Shown one piece after another: positions 5,168 to 12,491 of a DNA stretch of 12,491 bases. The stretch spans positions 1 to 12,491 of the forward strand of contig CADBSL010000163.1 in assembly GCA_902797345.1 (NCBI GenBank), read 5' to 3'. This stretch comes from an uncultured Eubacteriales bacterium. GTDB lineage: Bacteria; Bacillota; Clostridia; Peptostreptococcales; Anaerovoracaceae. Position 1 is the first letter of the stretch; each line of letters starts with the position of its first letter. The notes below the pieces were generated by a model, which was given only the letters and a program-made list of their open reading frames with translations, made no database searches and was not told the origin of the DNA. The translations under genes and the position numbers were made by a program.

Positions 5168-7483
5168 ATGGAAGCTCTGCCTTTACTGATACCGGATCTG
5201 ACGATCCTGTTGACCTTGGCGGCGGTGACGACGCTGCTGTGCAAAAAACTGAATCTGCCCTCCGTTCTGGGATATATCCTGGCGGGATTCCTGGCGGGGC
5301 CGGTGGTGGCCTTCTTTCCCACCATCCACGGGATGACCAATATACAGACCCTGTCGGAGATCGGGGTCATTTTCCTGATGTTCGGATTGGGATTGGAATT
5401 TTCAGTCCATAAAATGGTGGAAGTCGGGGTGCCGGGCATTCTGTCCGCCACGATCCAGGCCTTGGGCGTAGGCGCTTTGGGATTTTTCCTGGGAGAGGTG
5501 CTTCGCTGGGGGACCATGAACAGCATTTTCCTGGGGGTCATGCTGGCCATGTCCTCCACTATGATCACCATGAAGAGCATCGAAGATATGGGGCTGAAAG
5601 ATGACCGGTTTGCGGGCTTGGCCATGGGGACTCTGGTCATCGAAGACATCATCGCCATCTTCGCCATGGTCATCTTATCCACCATCGCGGTTTCCAAATC
5701 CATCAGCGGCGTCGCTTTGGGAGGACGGATCGGGCTGCTGGTGTTTTATCTGGCCCTGTGGCTGATCCTGGGGATCTATCTGATCCCGACGATGATGAAA
5801 AAACTGGTGAAGCTCATGAACGACGAGGTGTTGTTGATCTTTTCGCTGGGGTTGTGTTTTCTGATGGCGATGCTGGCCCGGGAGATCGGTCTGTCCACGG
5901 AGCTGGGAGCCTTCCTGGCGGGATCGCTTTTGGCCGGGACGGTCCACGCGGAACGGGTGGAGCACCTGGTGACGCCGGTGAAGAACCTCTTTGGGGCGAT
6001 TTTTTTCATCTCTGTGGGATTCATGGTGCAGCCGGCCATGATCTGGAAATACCTGCCGGTGATCCTGATGATCTCCGCCATCGCCATCGTGGGGAAGCTG
6101 GTATTCCTGACACTGGGGGCGTTGGCAGCAGGGCAGCCCTTAGGCGTTTCCCTCCAGTCGGCGGCTTCTCAGACTCAGGTGGGGGAATTCTCCTTCATCC
6201 TGGCGGGACTGGGACTGTCCCTGGGTGTTACCGGAGAATTTCTGTACCCGGTCATCGTGGCGGTATCGGTCCTGACCACTTTCACGACACCGCTGATGCT
6301 GAAGGCATCCATGCCCCTGGAAGGGTTCCTGAAAAACCACCTGCCGGAGAAATGGCTGGATGCCATCGACCGCTATGCAGCGGCCCGGGAGCGGGAAACC
6401 GGGGAAGAGACCCGGGATTGGCCGTTGTTTCTGCGAAAGTATTTCAAGAATTTTGCTTTGTACGGGATCCTGTCGGCAGGTATGATCCTGGCGGGAGTCC
6501 GTTTGATATTCCCCCATCTTCGGGAGATCTGGGGGGAGGAACACCTCCTCCTGGTAAAACTGCTTACCTGCGGGATCATTTACGCCGCATTGATCCTTCT
6601 GCTGCCGGCTATGCTTCGGGTGCAGAAGCGGTTCTTCACGACCCTGTGGCTCAGAGGTCTGCAGAATCGGGTGATCCTGGTCCTGTTGATCCTGATCCGA
6701 TATGCGGCTGCCGTGGTCTTGGCAGTGATGCCGGCCTTCCTGGTGTTCCGGGTGAATCCCCTGTTCCTGGCTCTGGCAGCGGTCCCCATCATCTTTCTGG
6801 CTACCCGGTCCTCCCGGCTGGCGGCCCGGTATCTGCAGTTTGAGGCCCAGCTCCTGGCGAATCTGAATGAGCGGAAGCTGACGGAATGGATGAAACAGGA
6901 GCAGCTGGAAGGACGGACGTATCAATGGCTCACCGAACGGATGATGGCGGTGGTCCTGGTCTGTGAAGAGGACTCTCCCCTTCACGGGAAGAGCCTGCGG
7001 GAACTGGACTGGGGCGAGAAATTCCACGTCAAGGTCATCAAGATCCTTCGGGGGAAGACCTGCCACATCATTCCGGAGGGCGTAGTGACGATCCACCGGG
7101 GAGACCGACTGATGATCACCGGCAGCCAGCGGCAGCTGGAAAACTTCTGTGAGATCATGGATCAGGAAGGGCTGAGGCTCGAAGAAGGCAGCAAAATGCA
7201 GACCCTGAAGGCCTTTATCGAACACCAGGAGGACGTGCCGGAAGAGCGGCAGATCCTGCTGTATGGGGTGACGATGGAGAAAGACATGCCCCAGGAAGGA
7301 AAGCCCATCCGATCCAGTGGGATCAAAACGGACTGGAGCGCGTTTCTGGTGGGGATCGAGCGGGATATGCTCCCGATCATGGATCCGCACCCGGATATGA
7401 TGTTAAAAAGCGGAGACCTGCTGTGGCTGTTGGGTGCCCAGGAGATGGCGGTGAAACTGTCGAAGCAGGGCTTGCTTGATTGA
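5168..7483 (+). CDS. CPA2-family cation/proton antiporter with two RCK_C-like domains
   Basis: This 771-residue membrane protein probably exchanges Na+ or K+ for H+. ATG 5168 lies 5 bases after AGGAGG (5157-5162); a TTG three bases earlier is too close to it. Residues about 8-390 form the Na_H_Exchanger domain of many helices: GYILAGFLAGP (35-45), the LSEIGVIFLMFGLGLEFS block (62-79), the ion-site pair E159-D160 in VIEDIIAI, LGAFLAGSLLAGT (246-258) and FFISVGFMVQPA (279-290). A charged linker (about 395-425) is followed by four more hydrophobic stretches (about 429-548), which is unusual. Two TrkA-C/RCK_C-like regulatory domains follow, at about 590-672 (including HRGDRLMITGS) and 693-770 (including KSGDLLWLLGA), with no nucleotide-binding RCK_N domain visible. 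It is first gene of an operon, 19 bases before malY. The substrate ion cannot be told from sequence. Confidence 0.9.
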   Translation: MEALPLLIPDLTILLTLAAVTTLLCKKLNLPSVLGYILAGFLAGPVVAFFPTIHGMTNIQTLSEIGVIFLMFGLGLEFSVHKMVEVGVPGILSATIQALGVGALGFFLGEVLRWGTMNSIFLGVMLAMSSTMITMKSIEDMGLKDDRFAGLAMGTLVIEDIIAIFAMVILSTIAVSKSISGVALGGRIGLLVFYLALWLILGIYLIPTMMKKLVKLMNDEVLLIFSLGLCFLMAMLAREIGLSTELGAFLAGSLLAGTVHAERVEHLVTPVKNLFGAIFFISVGFMVQPAMIWKYLPVILMISAIAIVGKLVFLTLGALAAGQPLGVSLQSAASQTQVGEFSFILAGLGLSLGVTGEFLYPVIVAVSVLTTFTTPLMLKASMPLEGFLKNHLPEKWLDAIDRYAAARERETGEETRDWPLFLRKYFKNFALYGILSAGMILAGVRLIFPHLREIWGEEHLLLVKLLTCGIIYAALILLLPAMLRVQKRFFTTLWLRGLQNRVILVLLILIRYAAAVVLAVMPAFLVFRVNPLFLALAAVPIIFLATRSSRLAARYLQFEAQLLANLNERKLTEWMKQEQLEGRTYQWLTERMMAVVLVCEEDSPLHGKSLRELDWGEKFHVKVIKILRGKTCHIIPEGVVTIHRGDRLMITGSQRQLENFCEIMDQEGLRLEEGSKMQTLKAFIEHQEDVPEERQILLYGVTMEKDMPQEGKPIRSSGIKTDWSAFLVGIERDMLPIMDPHPDMMLKSGDLLWLLGAQEMAVKLSKQGLLD

Positions 7484-7502
7484 TAGAGAGTAAGGAGGAA
7501 AT

Positions 7503-8726
7503 ATGAAGTACGATTTTGACGAGATCATCGATCGCAGGAATACGAATGCGCTGAATACGGATGGTTTTCGGGGGTACATATTCCATGCCGGTCCGGAAAA
7601 GGTGTTCCCTTTTAAAGATGAAGAATTTGTCCGGATGTGGGTGGCGGACATGGAATTCGCCACGCCGCAGGTGATCTGCGATGCCATCAAAGAACGGGTG
7701 GACCGGCGGATCTTCGGCTATACCATGATGTACGGAGACGATTACTATAAGGCCTTCAGCCGGTGGTGCCGGGAGCGGTACGACTGGTCCTTCCCGAAGG
7801 AAGAGCTGTGTTTCTCTCCGGGGATCATCCCGGCTTTGTATCAGTTGGTGGAAGATCTGATCGGGGAGGGGGAGACCTTTGTGATCACCACGCCTTCCTA
7901 CGGGTATTTCCTCCATGCTGCTGAATACAATGGTGTGCCTCTGGTCTGCTCGGAACTGATCGATACGGATGGGTATTTTACTATCGACTTTGAGGATCTG
8001 GAACAGAAGTGTGCGGACCCGAAGGTGAAGATGCTGCTGTGGTGCAATCCCCACAACCCCACCGGACGAATCTGGACGGAGGAGGAACTTCGCCGGGTGG
8101 CTGAGATCGTGGAAAAGAATGATCTGTGGGTCATTTCCGACGAGATCCACTGCGACCTGGTGAGAAGCGGTCTGCGGCATACCCCTCTGGGGAAGGTGAT
8201 GCCGGATTATCCGAAGCTGATCACCTGCATGTCTGCCAGCAAGACCTTCAATATGGCGGGGCTGATGTTCTCGGATATCATCATCCGGGACCGGACCGAG
8301 CGGAACCGTTTCATCCATCGGGACAAGATCGCGGGGATGCTGAACCCCCTGTCCATCGCGGCTCACCAAGCGGCTTACGAGAAGGGCGGCGAGTGGCTGG
8401 AAGAAATGAAAGCATATCTGGATGAGAATTTCCGGTATGTGGAAGGATTTCTGAAGGAGCGGCTGCCGGAGGCCGTGTTCCGGATCCCGGAAGCCACGTA
8501 TCTGGCCTGGGTGGATCTGTCGAAATGTCTGCCGGATCTGGAGGACCTTCCCGGATTCTTTGCCAATGAAGCCGGCGTGCTGCTGGAGGGAGGCAACAGC
8601 CTCTTTGTCGGGAATGCAGAGGGCTTTGTCCGGCTGAACCTGGCTATGCCCCGGAGCATCATCGAGACGGGAATGGAGAGAATGGCGGATGCCATCGAGA
8701 AACACCGGTCCGGATCAGGCCGGTAG
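7503..8726 (+). CDS. malY: MalY/PatB-family PLP-dependent C-S beta-lyase or aminotransferase
   Basis: This 407-residue enzyme is of fold-type I aminotransferase class I/II. The MalY/PatB marks are clear: WVADMEFATP (46-55) near the N-terminus, CNPHNPTGRIWTEEEL (181-196) with N185, SDEIHCDL (212-219) with D213, and the PLP lysine K247 in SASKTFNMAGL. A conserved arginine block VRLNLAMPR is near the C-terminus. Members studied cleave cystathionine or cysteine conjugates to a thiol, pyruvate and ammonia; some act as aminotransferases or, in E. coli, also affect maltose regulation. The sulfur amino acid genes upstream favour the lyase role. AAGGAGG (7492-7498) precedes the ATG by 4 bases. It lies mid-operon, 19 bases after the antiporter and 16 before the MFS gene. 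Confidence 0.9.
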   Translation: MKYDFDEIIDRRNTNALNTDGFRGYIFHAGPEKVFPFKDEEFVRMWVADMEFATPQVICDAIKERVDRRIFGYTMMYGDDYYKAFSRWCRERYDWSFPKEELCFSPGIIPALYQLVEDLIGEGETFVITTPSYGYFLHAAEYNGVPLVCSELIDTDGYFTIDFEDLEQKCADPKVKMLLWCNPHNPTGRIWTEEELRRVAEIVEKNDLWVISDEIHCDLVRSGLRHTPLGKVMPDYPKLITCMSASKTFNMAGLMFSDIIIRDRTERNRFIHRDKIAGMLNPLSIAAHQAAYEKGGEWLEEMKAYLDENFRYVEGFLKERLPEAVFRIPEATYLAWVDLSKCLPDLEDLPGFFANEAGVLLEGGNSLFVGNAEGFVRLNLAMPRSIIETGMERMADAIEKHRSGSGR

Positions 8727-8742
8727 AAGGAGGAACAGGCAC

Positions 8743-9972
8743 ATGAGGGAGGACCGGATCTTTACCCTGCGGTTCTGGCTGTGCTTCGGCGCGATCTTTT
8801 GCTCCGCCATGGTCATGTACAGCCTCATCGCCACCATCACCCAATATGTTTCCGCCATGGGCAGTACGGCCCTGCTGGCGGGGATGGTCTCCGGGATCTA
8901 CGTCTTTGGAGGGATGATCTCCCGGCTGTATTCCGGCGGCGCCCTAGAGCGGGTGGGGTGGAAGAAGATCGCCGTGATCTTCGTGACCCTTCACGCTGTG
9001 GCCTGTTTCTTCTACTTTTTTGTGGACAATGTGGCGCTCCTGCTCTTAGTGCGGTTCATCCATGGGGTGGGCTTCGGCGCCTCTTCCAATGCCCTGATGA
9101 CTATGGGGATGTCCGTCCTGCCCCGGAAGCGTTTCGCGGAAGGGTGTGGGTATTTGATGTTGTCCACCACCATCGCGGTGGGGATCGGGCCCCTGTTCGG
9201 GGGCCTCATTTACGACCGGTTCGGCGGTACCGGATGCTTTGCGGCGGCCTCCATTTTATGTGTGATGATGTTGGTGCTGACGCTGCCGCTGGACGTCCGG
9301 GAACTGGATCCGGCGGTCCGCAGAAAGCTGGATCCGGAAGGGGAAGCAGCCCGGAAGAAACCGTTGCCGGAGACGGTGTCCCCCTTGAGACGGGCCGGTA
9401 CCGGCAGCTGGATCGAGCGGTTCATCGAAGTCCGGGCGGTGCCGATCTCTCTGGTGACGGGGCTAACGGCCCTGGGGTATGTGGCCATCATGTCCTTCTA
9501 CCGGATCTATTCCGTCCAGACTCATCTGGAAAAACCCTTTGCGCTGTTTTTTATCATCTATTCCTGCGTGCTGTTCGTGACCCGGCCCATGGCCGGCCGT
9601 CTTCAGGACCGCTTCGGGGATCGGATCGTCTGCATCCCCGGGATCATCGCCCAGACGGCGGGGATCTTCCTGGTGGCCTTCCTTCCCAGGCCTCTGACGG
9701 TGGTGCTTTGCGCCGTGGGCTGTGGACTGGGCTACGGGACCCTGAATTCTGCCTGCAATGCCATCGCCTGCCGGCACACTTCCATCGAGCGGCGCTCCTA
9801 TGCAGTCTCCACCTTCTATATCTGCTGCGATGTGGGGATGGGCATCGGACCCATGCTGCTCGGCGGGGTCATCAGCCTCTCCGGTAGCTACACCGTCATG
9901 TACTATTTCGCCGCCCTCGTCACTGCAGCCTCCCTGCCATTGTGCCTTTGGACCTTACGAAAGCGGCACTGA
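8743..9972 (+). CDS. MFS transporter
   Basis: This 409-residue membrane protein has the 12-helix pattern of the major facilitator superfamily in two halves, split by a charged central loop at about 184-228. The family motif between helices 2 and 3 is GGALERVGWKK (65-75) and its counterpart in the second half is GRLQDRFGDRI (285-295). The helix 4 region has RFIHGVGFGASSNA, and helix 5 has GIGPLFGGLIYDRFG (148-162). ATG 8743 is 9 bases after AAGGAGG (8727-8733); an earlier in-frame ATG at 8689 lies inside malY, adds a charged 18-residue tail and has no binding site. Direction and substrate are unknown. Being last in an operon with a C-S lyase and an antiporter, it may move a sulfur amino acid or a lyase product, which is inference only. 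Confidence 0.9.
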   Translation: MREDRIFTLRFWLCFGAIFCSAMVMYSLIATITQYVSAMGSTALLAGMVSGIYVFGGMISRLYSGGALERVGWKKIAVIFVTLHAVACFFYFFVDNVALLLLVRFIHGVGFGASSNALMTMGMSVLPRKRFAEGCGYLMLSTTIAVGIGPLFGGLIYDRFGGTGCFAAASILCVMMLVLTLPLDVRELDPAVRRKLDPEGEAARKKPLPETVSPLRRAGTGSWIERFIEVRAVPISLVTGLTALGYVAIMSFYRIYSVQTHLEKPFALFFIIYSCVLFVTRPMAGRLQDRFGDRIVCIPGIIAQTAGIFLVAFLPRPLTVVLCAVGCGLGYGTLNSACNAIACRHTSIERRSYAVSTFYICCDVGMGIGPMLLGGVISLSGSYTVMYYFAALVTAASLPLCLWTLRKRH

Positions 9973-10004
9973 GTGGAGTAGAAAAAAGCATCGAGGGCTG
10001 TTGT

Positions 10005-10324
10005 TTTCCAAGTGTTTGGCTTAAATCTGGTCATTAGGGTTGGAAACCTCGACTGTCATGATCCCCAGAGAATCAGTTATTCCAAGTGTTTCATTATACT
10101 GGCGTGAAAAAGACTTGGAATTACTGATCGATTTGATTCTCCAACAGTCGCAAATTCCAAGTGATTATCCTCAAAAATGAATAAAACACTTGAACTCATC
10201 CAGTGCACTCGATTCTGTTTTTCAAGCGTTTTGACTAGATTCATAGTCATACGCTTGAAAGGAGAAGGGTGCGATCTTTTGGATTCCAAGTGTTTGTTGG
10301 TGATACTGGAGCGAAAAGTTGGAT
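10005..10324. repeat. Array of five related stem-loops (TTCCAAGTGTTT family)
   Basis: The core TTCCAAGTGTTT begins at 10006, 10080 and 10284, with variants at 10155 (TTCCAAGTGATT) and 10221 (TTCAAGCGTTT), so the spacing is 63-75 bases. Each core pairs with a downstream arm: unit 1 TTTCCAA 10005-10011 with TTGGAAA 10040-10046; unit 2 10072-10087 with 10113-10128 (15 of 16 pairs); unit 3 CAAGTG 10158-10163 with CACTTG 10187-10192; unit 4 TTTCAAGCGT 10220-10229 with ACGCTTGAAA 10251-10260, extended by TGACTA/TAGTCA inside; unit 5 TCCAA 10285-10289 with TTGGA 10319-10323. Units 2 and 5 also share ATACTGG in the loop. There are no T-runs. The array fills the gap between the ends of two convergent genes. 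No function is assigned. Confidence 0.7.
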
Positions 10325-10328
10325 ATCG

Positions 10329-11171
10329 TCATTGCAGAGTTTTTCCCTCGGCATCGAAATATCCGTGGATCAGTTTCAGGATCGATTGCATATCGGTACT
10401 GCCGTCGGGCCCGTCGCAGGTAACGATCAGATTCTTGGGGGGAAAGATGCCGTTCTCGAAATAAACCCTCATTTTTCTCTGATCTGCCCGGAGGTAATCT
10501 TCATTGAGCATCATACCCTTGTGCTCCCAGAACAGATATCCCTCTAACCCCAGGAGAATCGTGAAATCCGGGTAAACGGGGATGGGCCTGCCGTCCGGGT
10601 CTGTCAGCGTCAGCTTTTTCTCATAATAGAATTCCAGGTCAGTATAAAAATACAGCAGCTCTGCGATCAATGCTTCGCCTTTCGAACGAACTCGAAGGCC
10701 GAAGGAGGTCAGGTGTTTCAATTCCGCAGGGTCATTCGTTTTTTCGGAACTGTGAAAACGAGGCCGGCCGGGTTTTTCCTTTTGAAAACCGGCTCGGAGA
10801 AGACCTTTCTGCTCACAGAATTCCCAGGCATCCTGATAAGATCGAGGCAGATTATCGATGATTTTGGAAGGCTTATACTCTTCATATTCAGCCAATAAAT
10901 GATCCAGTACCTGAAGATCGTTTTCCAGCACTTTTCCGGATTCAACGGCAAATCGATGATGGAGTTGCTTTAAGATCCAGTCGTAGCCGCTTTTATTGAT
11001 ATAAACCAACCCAGGCTGTCCTTCGATTTCTTTATAGAATTGAAAATAACCATTCGGCCGCCTCTTGCTATATAAGGTACCGGCCTCCTCGTCATTTCTG
11101 AGTTTTGTTGTTTTGGACAGTGTTTTCTCCAGACGGGACTTTTCCCATTGGGCCATTTGCTTTAATCTCAC
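10329..11171 (-). CDS. PD-(D/E)XK nuclease-like protein, unknown function
   Basis: This is a 280-residue soluble protein. The C-terminal half has the pattern of a PD-(D/E)XK domain: E166 in RSKGEALIAELL, D202 in VYPDFTILL, then E216 and K218 in WEHKG, followed by a helix with DYLRADQRKMRVYFENGI and the strand NLIVTCDG. The same wording, usually ending WEHxG, occurs in uncharacterised Firmicutes proteins; nuclease activity is inferred. The N-terminal half (about 1-155) is rich in charged residues and may bind nucleic acid or partners; I do not recognise it. The start is GTG at 11171, 9 bases after AAAGGAG; the first internal ATG is five codons later and has no site. Its codons look more AT-rich than its neighbours, so transfer is possible. 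The stop lies five bases from unit 5 of the stem-loop array. Confidence 0.75.
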   Translation of the reverse strand: MRLKQMAQWEKSRLEKTLSKTTKLRNDEEAGTLYSKRRPNGYFQFYKEIEGQPGLVYINKSGYDWILKQLHHRFAVESGKVLENDLQVLDHLLAEYEEYKPSKIIDNLPRSYQDAWEFCEQKGLLRAGFQKEKPGRPRFHSSEKTNDPAELKHLTSFGLRVRSKGEALIAELLYFYTDLEFYYEKKLTLTDPDGRPIPVYPDFTILLGLEGYLFWEHKGMMLNEDYLRADQRKMRVYFENGIFPPKNLIVTCDGPDGSTDMQSILKLIHGYFDAEGKTLQ

Positions 11172-11208
11172 GAATTACATCTCCTTTCCAATAATACCAT
11201 TTATTAGA

Positions 11209-11237
11209 ATTATAATATAGAATGATACATTTGAAAA
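11209..11237 (-). promoter_or_regulatory. Promoter of the PD-(D/E)XK-like gene
   Basis: On the minus strand TTTTCA (11237-11232) is followed after 17 bases by a perfect TATAAT (11214-11209). Transcription would begin near 11202, about 30 bases before the GTG start. The spacer 11172-11270 is strongly AT-rich. I see no clear terminator for the radical SAM gene upstream, so some read-through is possible. Confidence 0.6.
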
Positions 11238-11270
11238 GAGAGGTTTTTCGAAGAGATAAGTATGTTTTGT

Positions 11271-12287
11271 TTAGATATATCGTTCCAGGAAATAGTTCAG
11301 GAATTCTTCCCACTGCTGTGGGGTCTTAAAGCGGTGGACGATCCCGGAGATCTGTTCCGACAGATCCGCCGGCAGACGGTCCATGTCTGAGAGCCGCCGG
11401 ACGAAGCCCATCCGCCGGGCAGCCTGGAAACGCTTTTTCTCAAAAGGCTCCATTTCCTCAAATTCCCGGATCTTTTGGATCATTTCGGACTTTTGGGTCC
11501 GGAGATTTCCCCGGACTTCTTCCAGCAGGTTGACGATGTGGTCGCTGACGACGGTGCCGCTGCAGCCTTCTACCTGTTCCAGCATCCGCCGGATCTCTGT
11601 CACCTTCTCCTCGTCGGTGCAGGGGAGGAAGCTGCCGTCCTCCACCCGGTCCCCCATGGGAGTGCCGGGTTTCGCCACGAAGGTCCTGAGCCGGACGAAA
11701 TCGGGATCCACTTCACTTATCACGCCGGCAGTCTCCCGGCTGTTTTCCTCGCTGAGCTCCCGGCCGCCGACACCAGGCATAAAGTACATGGAAAGCTCCA
11801 TGCCGGCTTCCTTCACTTTCAGCCCGCCCCGGACCTGCTGGTCCCGGGTGGTGCCCTTTTTGATCATTTTCAGGATCACATCGGAGCCGGTCTCATAGCC
11901 GGAGTGGACCCGGTCCAATCCCGCTTCCTTCAGCATCTTCATGTTCTCCGGCGTGATCCGGGACAAGGTGTCCGCCCGGGCGTAGGTGGTGACTCTCCGG
12001 ACTTCCGGGAAGGTCTCCCGGAAATAGCTCAGGATCTCCGCCAGCTGGTCCGGTTTCATGATGATGGAATTGGCGTCCTGGAGAAAGGCGCTGGAAGAGG
12101 TGATCCCAGCGGCTTTCATGGCGTCGATGTCCCCCTTGACTTCGTCGACGCTTCGCAGGCTGAATTTTTCTCCTTTGTATACCCCGCAGAACTCACACTT
12201 GTTCCAGGGGCAGTTGCGGGTCACTCGGAGAAGGATGCTGTTTGCTTCACTGGGAGGCCGGATCGGCCCCATCTCAAATCCGTACAT
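11271..12287 (-). CDS. Radical SAM protein with a CX4CX2C cluster motif
   Basis: This 338-residue enzyme should bind a [4Fe-4S] cluster and S-adenosylmethionine. The three cysteines are C26, C31 and C34 in RNCPWNKCEFC, a CX4CX2C spacing rather than the usual CX3CX2C; the DNA reading is unambiguous. Downstream are family features of the radical SAM barrel: AFLQDANSII, TTYARADTL, LDRVHSGYETGSD (the region of the SAM-contacting strand) and KEAGMELSMYFMPGVGG. The last 110 or so residues are charged and helical, with no extra cysteine cluster evident. I recognise the TRNCPWN-C-FC type as a group of uncharacterised COG1032-like proteins; the substrate is unknown. ATG 12287 lies 9 bases after AAGGAG. 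The gene upstream ends only 6 bases away, so the two are probably co-transcribed. Confidence 0.85.
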   Translation of the reverse strand: MYGFEMGPIRPPSEANSILLRVTRNCPWNKCEFCGVYKGEKFSLRSVDEVKGDIDAMKAAGITSSSAFLQDANSIIMKPDQLAEILSYFRETFPEVRRVTTYARADTLSRITPENMKMLKEAGLDRVHSGYETGSDVILKMIKKGTTRDQQVRGGLKVKEAGMELSMYFMPGVGGRELSEENSRETAGVISEVDPDFVRLRTFVAKPGTPMGDRVEDGSFLPCTDEEKVTEIRRMLEQVEGCSGTVVSDHIVNLLEEVRGNLRTQKSEMIQKIREFEEMEPFEKKRFQAARRMGFVRRLSDMDRLPADLSEQISGIVHRFKTPQQWEEFLNYFLERYI

Positions 12288-12293
12288 TTATGA

Positions 12294-12491
12294 TTACTCC
12301 TTGCTTCGGATGGCCCGAAGGACTGCGATCAATACACCGTAGCCGACGCCGGCGATGGGCCAGACGATCCAGGTCTGGTGCCAATTCATGGTCGTAAAAC
12401 TCCAGGCCAGATAAATCACTATCGCTGATGCCCAGTAGATGGCATCGATGTGCTGGTTTTTCTTATTCTCCAACTTCCGTTCCCGGGAATA
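12294..12491 (-). CDS. Small membrane protein, C-terminal end (partial)
   Basis: 65 codons and a TAA (12296-12294) are visible; the 5' end lies beyond the right edge. The fragment begins with a charged stretch (YSRERKLENKKNQH), then two hydrophobic helices: DAIYWASAIVIYLAWSF and WIVWPIAGVGYGVLIAVL, with WHQTW between and a basic tail RAIRSKE. A paired-helix end with a tryptophan-rich turn and WPxAG wording is seen at the C-terminus of some Firmicutes helix-turn-helix regulators and small membrane proteins, but the N-terminal domain is missing here, so the role is open. Its stop codon is next to the ribosome binding site of the radical SAM gene, suggesting coupling. Confidence 0.7.
   Translation of the reverse strand, partial: YSRERKLENKKNQHIDAIYWASAIVIYLAWSFTTMNWHQTWIVWPIAGVGYGVLIAVLRAIRSKE

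Noticed and set aside
5758..6843. Plus-strand frame of 361 codons inside the antiporter
   Set aside because: Gly/Pro/Asp-rich out-of-frame translation of GC-rich coding DNA, with no binding site or family similarity.
6140..7390. Long minus-strand reading frame of 416 codons opposite the antiporter
   Set aside because: It is a shadow frame: proline-, glutamine- and histidine-rich, with no family motifs, and it lies opposite a clearly conserved gene.
7377..8705. Long minus-strand reading frame of 442 codons opposite malY
   Set aside because: Low-complexity composition with no recognisable motifs, fully opposite the PLP enzyme that carries all its catalytic motifs.
8689..8742. Upstream ATG start for the MFS gene
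   Set aside because: It lies inside malY with no ribosome binding site and adds a charged tail; ATG 8743 follows AAGGAGG.
9973..10328. CRISPR-like array from repeated TTCCAAGTGTTT words
   Set aside because: The repeats are only about 12 bases and degenerate, each forms a hairpin with a partner inside the 'spacer', spacing varies from 63 to 75, and no cas gene is nearby.
11175..11180. ATG-TAA start-stop on the minus strand just before the GTG start
   Set aside because: It directly abuts the AAAGGAG with no spacing, so initiation there is unlikely.

Overview
The window reads like a chromosomal segment of a Gram-positive anaerobe of the Clostridia/Eubacteriales type. The clues are strong AGGAGG-type ribosome binding sites, a lipoprotein-anchored binding protein, sigma-A-like promoters, fairly GC-rich coding DNA with AT-rich spacers, and the gene families present. 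No rRNA, tRNA, IS element or CRISPR array was seen, so genus-level placement is not possible from this sequence.

Layout. (1) 1-4445, + strand, sulfur amino acid block: the 3' end of an O-acetylhomoserine sulfhydrylase (metY), a structured 374-base spacer, cysteine synthase (cysK), a clear promoter, and then a methionine ABC importer (metQ, metN, metI) ending in a good intrinsic terminator. metQ and metN are separated by a spacer built from AGTCTNN heptads. (2) 4446-5042: about 300 bases of non-coding DNA with small inverted repeats, then a short unit holding a 33-residue hydrophobic peptide gene, a possible 8-codon ORF and a terminator. (3) 5079-9972, + strand: a strong promoter followed by a tight three-gene operon of a CPA2-type cation/proton antiporter with two C-terminal RCK_C-like domains, a MalY/PatB-type C-S lyase or aminotransferase, and an MFS transporter. 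(4) 9973-10328: a non-coding array of five related stem-loops. (5) 10329-12491, - strand: a PD-(D/E)XK-like protein of unknown role with its own promoter, and upstream of it a radical SAM protein coupled to the 3' end of a small membrane-protein gene.

How it works together. metY, cysK, metNIQ and malY all concern cysteine, homocysteine and methionine supply or breakdown: sulfide fixation (cysK, metY), methionine uptake (metNIQ) and release of thiol, ammonia and keto acid from a sulfur amino acid (malY). The MFS protein beside malY may move a substrate or product of the lyase, but that is inference from position.

The most notable observations are: (a) MetQ is circularly permuted, with the normal C-terminal half of the NLPA fold first and the normal N-terminal half last, behind an intact lipoprotein signal; (b) five stem-loops at 10005-10324 share a TTCCAAGTGTTT core and their arms differ by compensatory changes; (c) a long imperfect inverted repeat lies before cysK; (d) heptad repeats separate metQ from metN; (e) a short, GCT-rich, well-signalled hydrophobic peptide gene.
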